From NCBI GenBank assembly GCA_023383815.1, contig JAHDYG010000001.1, positions 124,001 to 188,000 of the forward strand: a stretch of 64,000 nt of DNA, written 5' to 3'. Origin of the DNA: Rhodocyclaceae bacterium. GTDB taxonomy: Bacteria > Pseudomonadota > Gammaproteobacteria > Burkholderiales > Rhodocyclaceae. A program made the translations under genes and the position numbers. Below the pieces are notes generated by a model. The model was not told the origin of the DNA, searched no databases, and worked only from the letters and a program-made list of their open reading frames with translations. Below, in pieces: positions 61,101 to 64,000 of the stretch (within the stretch, counting starts at the first letter, position 1; the number at the start of each line of letters is the position of its first letter).

Positions 61101-62065
61101 GGGTCGAGGAGCACGACCTGACCAATACCCTGTCGATCGGGATCGCGCTGTGGCCCGACGACGGCACGGATTTCGACACCCTGCTCAAGAAGGCCGACAC
61201 GGCGCTGTACCAGGCCAAGGCGGCCGGTCGCAACACCTGCCGCTTCTACACCGAGCAGATGAACCAGGAAGCGCTGGAGCGCCTGCAGATCCGCACGGCG
61301 CTCCACTGCGCGCTCGAACAGAACGAATTCCTGCTTCATTACCAGCCGCAGATCGATCTCGCCAGCGGACGGATTCTCGGCGTGGAAACACTGCTGCGCT
61401 GGAACCGCAACGGCACCGAACTCGTCCCGCCCGGGCGCTTCATCCCGGCCGCCGAGGAAAGCGGGCTCATCGTGCCGATCGGAGACTGGGTGCTGCGCGA
61501 AGCCTGCCGCCAGGCCGCCCAGTGGCAGACACGTGGACTGCCACCGATGACGGTGGCGGTCAATCTGTCGGCCGTCCAGTTCCGGCGCGGGCAGCTCGAG
61601 CACAGCGTCTCGCATGCCCTGGCCTACTCGGGCCTCGATCCGGCCCTGCTCGAACTGGAGCTGACCGAATCGCTGCTGCTCGACGACACCGATGAAGTGC
61701 TCGCCACTGCACAGCGCCTGAAGGCGCTCGGCGTGCACCTGTCCATCGACGATTTCGGAACCGGCTACTCCAGCCTCGCCTATCTGAAGCGCTTCAAGGT
61801 CGACAAGCTCAAGATCGATCAATCCTTCGTGCGCGACATCGCAACCGACCCCGAAGATGCGGCGATCGTGCGCGCGATCATCAACATGGCGCGCAGCCTC
61901 AAGCTGCAGGTGATCGCCGAAGGGGTCGAGAGCGAGGAGATCGCCCGCTACCTGGGCATCTTCCAGTGCGATCAGGCCCAGGGATACCACTACGCGCGAC
62001 CGATGGCCGCCGCCGATCTCGAGCACTGGATCGCCAGGTACCAGGCAAAGGATGGACGTCCATGA
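58121..62065 (+). CDS. CheR-PAS-GGDEF-EAL fusion protein
   Basis: A 1314-residue multidomain signalling protein, no membrane helix seen. In order: CheR-type methyltransferase (about 25-290, SAM motif GCATGEEAYS at 128-137, N-terminal RRIRRR helix), coiled coil with repeated NEEL heptads (about 323-403), a PAS of the CheB/R-fusion type (about 405-508), three more PAS (about 525-630, 636-745, 755-870; the second contains Cys-rich KCHEYF..CDWC), GGDEF (961-965, RxxD I-site present) and EAL (ETLLRW at 1089, DDFGTGYSS and QGYHYARP intact). Both cyclase and phosphodiesterase look active. The usual CheB domain is missing. A longer TTG start (58085) is unlikely. Confidence 0.92.
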   Translation: MSGVDEIPEESDQWQEEAGDEAPLPDLPLFIDLLRRRCGTDFAGYKTSTLTRRIRRRIACENADSVLAYHARIVEDATERDALCRDLLIHVTEFFRDPDVFALLADEVFPDLLRGRDPSDDLRIWSAGCATGEEAYSLAMLALDAASRFGFHGNVKVFATDLHSGVIGQASQGLYADEAVQAIPEQLLRRYFQRDGKRWRVDGSLRRHIVFARHNLLTDPPFTRIDLAACRNLLIYLQPAAQLKALAQLHFALKPQGLLLLGSSETVGEYEDRAFSVGDRSRKLFRKLTASLPHSSDAIIVPDRPAVVPTEPEPADLRGQPTEVLEAELISTRERLQEMICELQASHERIDLANEELTASNEELQSTNEELKSVNEDLCTLNAELEQKNQALAQLNRDYDQLLASAEIGTLFLDVDMRVRRFSAAISPFLGLRPQDVGRPIEEITYRAGDAAIFLANLSRVATEGGRIEREVALDKRWFLERILPFRGESGHPEGVVLTYTEITEVKAAQARADALAAERTRLQNILDALPDGVYIVSRDHEIEYLNPALERTFGPIAGRKCHEYFHGLSSECDWCKNDRVFAGETVRWEWTAPNGRSYELFDMPFRNPDGSISKFEIFHDITPVRDTEQRLSEATSLAHVGHWEWRPQNDELRWSAETYRIFGYAPYSITPSFELFLTHVDPDERERVREAVSRSLAEDSAYLCEFGFFRCDGTSGIGRASGRIVRKDDGTPLVMSGAMQDITELRRMEDALHANEQLFSATFQGAPHAAVITRVSDGCIIAVNDRFERLFGWTAGEIIGRNAVDAGQWADAASWSEWLDELQAAGALIDQETVWKHRDGGVRHVSLSAQLAQIHGDEHILLFIRDLTERKAAEERIDYLANHDTLTGLPNRVLFRDRFDLATAWAERSASKVALLFLDLDHFKTINDTLGHPVGDTLLKLVADRLRSCVRDTDTISRLGGDEFLIALTDVRSPQSVNLIADKILEMLGRPFRVEEHDLTNTLSIGIALWPDDGTDFDTLLKKADTALYQAKAAGRNTCRFYTEQMNQEALERLQIRTALHCALEQNEFLLHYQPQIDLASGRILGVETLLRWNRNGTELVPPGRFIPAAEESGLIVPIGDWVLREACRQAAQWQTRGLPPMTVAVNLSAVQFRRGQLEHSVSHALAYSGLDPALLELELTESLLLDDTDEVLATAQRLKALGVHLSIDDFGTGYSSLAYLKRFKVDKLKIDQSFVRDIATDPEDAAIVRAIINMARSLKLQVIAEGVESEEIARYLGIFQCDQAQGYHYARPMAAADLEHWIARYQAKDGRP

Positions 62066-63342
62066 ACATCCTCGCCGTACTCGGATCGAGCTTCTTCAGG
62101 CATCTGCTGCAGCGCCACCTGGGATTCCTTCCCCAGCCGCCGATGTTTGCCGCATCGATCGCCGAAGCCCAGGTCGCGCTGAACAGCAAGATCGATCTCG
62201 TCTGCCTCGAACGCCACCTTCCGGACGGTTCCGGCTTCGACCTCGCGCGGGCCCTGCGCAAGCATCCGGAAACCTCGCGCGTTCCCATCATCCTGCTCAC
62301 CTCCTCCGTCGACCCCGAAGTCTGTGCGACCAGCCTGGAAGCCGGCATCACCGAAGTCTTCAGCAAGTACGAGCTGGAGCGGCTGGCCGACTACGTCGAG
62401 CAGCGCATGCGGCGCAACGACGCGACGGAAAAGCTGATCGGCAAGGCGCTGCTGGTCGAGGACAGCGTGCCGGTCGCGCGTTTCATCCGCAGCGTGCTCG
62501 AGCGGCTCGGACTGCGCGTCGATACCTGCCCGAGCGGGGAGCAGGCGCTCGAATCGCTCGAGGCGAAGACCTACGACATCGCCCTGATCGACGTCCTGCT
62601 CGAAGGCCGCATGACCGGACTGAACCTCGTGCGGGAGATCCGGCGCAGCGAAGGACGCAACACGCGCGTACCGATCCTTGCGATGTCGGCACTCGAAGAC
62701 ATGGCGCGGCGCATCGAACTGCTGCGCGAGGGCGCGAACGACTTCCTCGCCAAGCCGATGCTGGAAGAAGAGCTCGCCGCACGGGTGCGCAACATGGTGC
62801 AGCTCAAGCACCTGCTCGATGAAACCGAGGCGCAGCGCGACCACATGCGGCGGTTGGCGATGACCGACCAGCTCACCGGGCTCTTCAACCGTCACTATCT
62901 GGCCGAGATCGCCAGCCGGCGAATCACGGAAGCGGGCCGCCACAAGATCCCGGTCACGATGCTGATGCTCGACATCGACCACTTCAAGAACATCAACGAC
63001 ACCCACGGCCATGACATCGGGGACATGGTGCTGGCCGAGACGGCTGCAGTGATCAAGGACTGTTGTCGCGAGGGCGATGTGGCCGCACGCACCGGCGGCG
63101 AGGAGTTCGTGCTGTTGCTGATCAATACCGTCGGCGAGCGTGCGCTCGCCTTCGCGGAGGATCTGCGCGGCCGGGTCGAGGCGCGTCGTCCGGGCGGCAT
63201 TCCGGTTACCGTCAGCGTCGGCGTCGCCGAGACGGCGACCGGCGCTCCGACGACCTTCGAGGCGCTGTTCAAGGCTGCCGACGACGCGCTCTACGATGCC
63301 AAGGAGACTGGTCGCAACCGGGTCGTGAAGGTGTCGCTGTGA
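62062..63342 (+). CDS. Two-receiver diguanylate cyclase (PleD-like)
   Basis: A 426-residue REC-REC-GGDEF protein. The first receiver (1-118) is degenerate: the acidic pair is missing and the phosphorylation position holds Glu 50 (VCLERHLPDG), while Lys 102 is kept. The second (128-245) has Asp 134, Asp 177 and Lys 231 and can be phosphorylated. The cyclase motif is GGEEF (345-349) with REGD as RxxD I-site. ATG 62062 overlaps the preceding stop (ATGA), so both are co-translated. This order matches PleD, where the second domain is an adaptor; here the roles are swapped. Confidence 0.93.
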   Translation: MNILAVLGSSFFRHLLQRHLGFLPQPPMFAASIAEAQVALNSKIDLVCLERHLPDGSGFDLARALRKHPETSRVPIILLTSSVDPEVCATSLEAGITEVFSKYELERLADYVEQRMRRNDATEKLIGKALLVEDSVPVARFIRSVLERLGLRVDTCPSGEQALESLEAKTYDIALIDVLLEGRMTGLNLVREIRRSEGRNTRVPILAMSALEDMARRIELLREGANDFLAKPMLEEELAARVRNMVQLKHLLDETEAQRDHMRRLAMTDQLTGLFNRHYLAEIASRRITEAGRHKIPVTMLMLDIDHFKNINDTHGHDIGDMVLAETAAVIKDCCREGDVAARTGGEEFVLLLINTVGERALAFAEDLRGRVEARRPGGIPVTVSVGVAETATGAPTTFEALFKAADDALYDAKETGRNRVVKVSL

Positions 63343-63370
63343 AACGGGCTGCACAGGGGAGCTGAATCGC

Positions 63371-64000
63371 ATGCGGGACGATGGCGCGCTCCTGCCAGGC
63401 ATCGAGTGGATCACCCTGCCGCTGGTGCTCGTGGGAACCGACGGTCGCGTCCGCCAGCTCAATCCCGCCCTTGAGCGGTTTCTCGATGAAGATTCCGCAC
63501 TGCAGCCCGGTGCCGACTTCAGTACCCGTTTCGAAAGGCCCGAGGTGGTCCGGCGCTGGCTCTCGGAGCAGTCGTCGACGGGTGCGAACCGCCAGGCACT
63601 CGTCACGCCGCTGAAAGGACGGCCGGGTTCGGAGCGTTCGGTCGTGATCCGGTCCGTCCCGACGATCGAGCCGGAAACCCACGGTCTTCTGCTTTCGATC
63701 GCCCCGCTGGGCGGAGGCAAGCGCAGCCTGCTCGAGTACCAGGCGATCATGACCAATGCCCCGGTCGCGATCGGTTTCTCGCAGAACCGGCGCATCGTGC
63801 GTTACAACCCGAAGTTCGGCGAGATGTTCGGCGTCACCGGAAACGAAGCGGTTGGCGAACTGACCCGGATGCTCTACCCCTCCGACGAGGCCTACGAGGA
63901 GATGGGTCGCAATGCCTATCCGCTGCTGTCGGCAGGAAAGCCCTACGTTGGCGAGGTCGAGTTCGTACGACGCGATGGCTCCCGTTTCTGGGCCGAGGCG
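63371..64000 (+). CDS. PAS-domain sensor protein (partial)
   Basis: 210 residues are visible, open to the right edge. The N-terminal segment (LPLVLVGTDGRVRQLNPALERFL) looks PAS-like, and a second PAS follows (about residues 127-210; EYQAIMTNAPVAIGFSQNRRIVRYNPKFGEMFGV). The output domain lies beyond the window; a GGDEF, EAL or histidine kinase are all possible. ATG 63371 has GGGGAG about ten bases upstream and follows the two-receiver cyclase by 28 bases, so it may belong to the same transcript. Confidence 0.82.
   Translation, partial: MRDDGALLPGIEWITLPLVLVGTDGRVRQLNPALERFLDEDSALQPGADFSTRFERPEVVRRWLSEQSSTGANRQALVTPLKGRPGSERSVVIRSVPTIEPETHGLLLSIAPLGGGKRSLLEYQAIMTNAPVAIGFSQNRRIVRYNPKFGEMFGVTGNEAVGELTRMLYPSDEAYEEMGRNAYPLLSAGKPYVGEVEFVRRDGSRFWAEA

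Noticed and set aside
58730-62026. A 1098-codon open frame on the minus strand opposite the CheR-GGDEF-EAL gene
   Set aside because: It mirrors a verified multidomain gene; high GC third positions produce long antisense frames. The translation shows no recognisable family.

Overview
The window looks like chromosomal core sequence of a high-GC betaproteobacterium, most likely Rhodocyclales (Azoarcus/Thauera-type). The evidence is the combination of a split short-form histidine cluster, system II cytochrome c maturation (ResB/CcsA), cytochrome c4, a phasin behind a strong promoter, a class II polyphosphate kinase, phosphoribulokinase and the typical betaproteobacterial order of the mla, kds-lpt and ybe genes. 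The genus is an inference. I see no IS element, prophage, CRISPR array or rRNA.

Layout. 1-5908: histidine biosynthesis (hisF partial, hisA, hisH, hisB, then hisC on the opposite strand, then hisD and hisG). 6043-13657: rnk on the plus strand, then a long minus-strand envelope block (murA, bolA-like, an ABC-2 exporter pair, mlaB, mlaC, mlaA, mlaD, mlaE, mlaF). 13811-16468: kdsD-kdsC-lptC-lptA for Kdo and LPS transport, followed by a crotonase and a phasin. 18339-28047: minus-strand block of plsC, gmhB, glyS, glyQ, lnt, corC, ybeY, phoH-like and miaB, bounded by an elongator-type tRNA(CAU). 28374-33093: chrA, ybjQ, a YbaK-type deacylase, a DUF938 methyltransferase, hemB and engB, with a candidate small RNA in the hemB-engB gap. 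33228-39975: cytochrome c4, ResB/CcsA, moeA, rpiA, phoU. 40065-45561: yggX, a diguanylate cyclase, argA, a two-domain PPK2 and rsmE. 45601-55020: a thioredoxin-fold protein, an inositol-phosphatase-family enzyme, phosphoribulokinase, transketolase, GAPDH, PGK, pyruvate kinase and class II aldolase: Calvin/glycolysis genes, with no Rubisco in view. 55118-57953: a HepT-MntA toxin-antitoxin pair and an arsenic locus (arsC, acr3, arsR). 58121-64000: a cyclic-di-GMP locus (CheR-PAS-GGDEF-EAL fusion, two-receiver GGDEF protein, PAS sensor cut by the window edge).

How it works together. The mla block (outer-membrane lipid asymmetry), kds/lpt (LPS), lnt, plsC, gmhB and murA form an envelope-building neighbourhood. 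The central-carbon run shares intermediates with rpiA and the phosphoribulokinase. The last three genes are translationally coupled or closely spaced and look like one signalling unit.

The features most worth a second look are the inverted hisC, a string of hairpins ending in a poly-T tract antisense to the engB end (32331-32434), a perfect 32-bp palindrome inside rnk, a GAPDH with Ala at the usual NAD-selecting Asp position, and the CheR-GGDEF-EAL fusion whose promoter appears to place transcription at or next to its ATG. The only gene-free stretch above 300 bases is 17316-17686, which holds a terminator and the phasin promoter.
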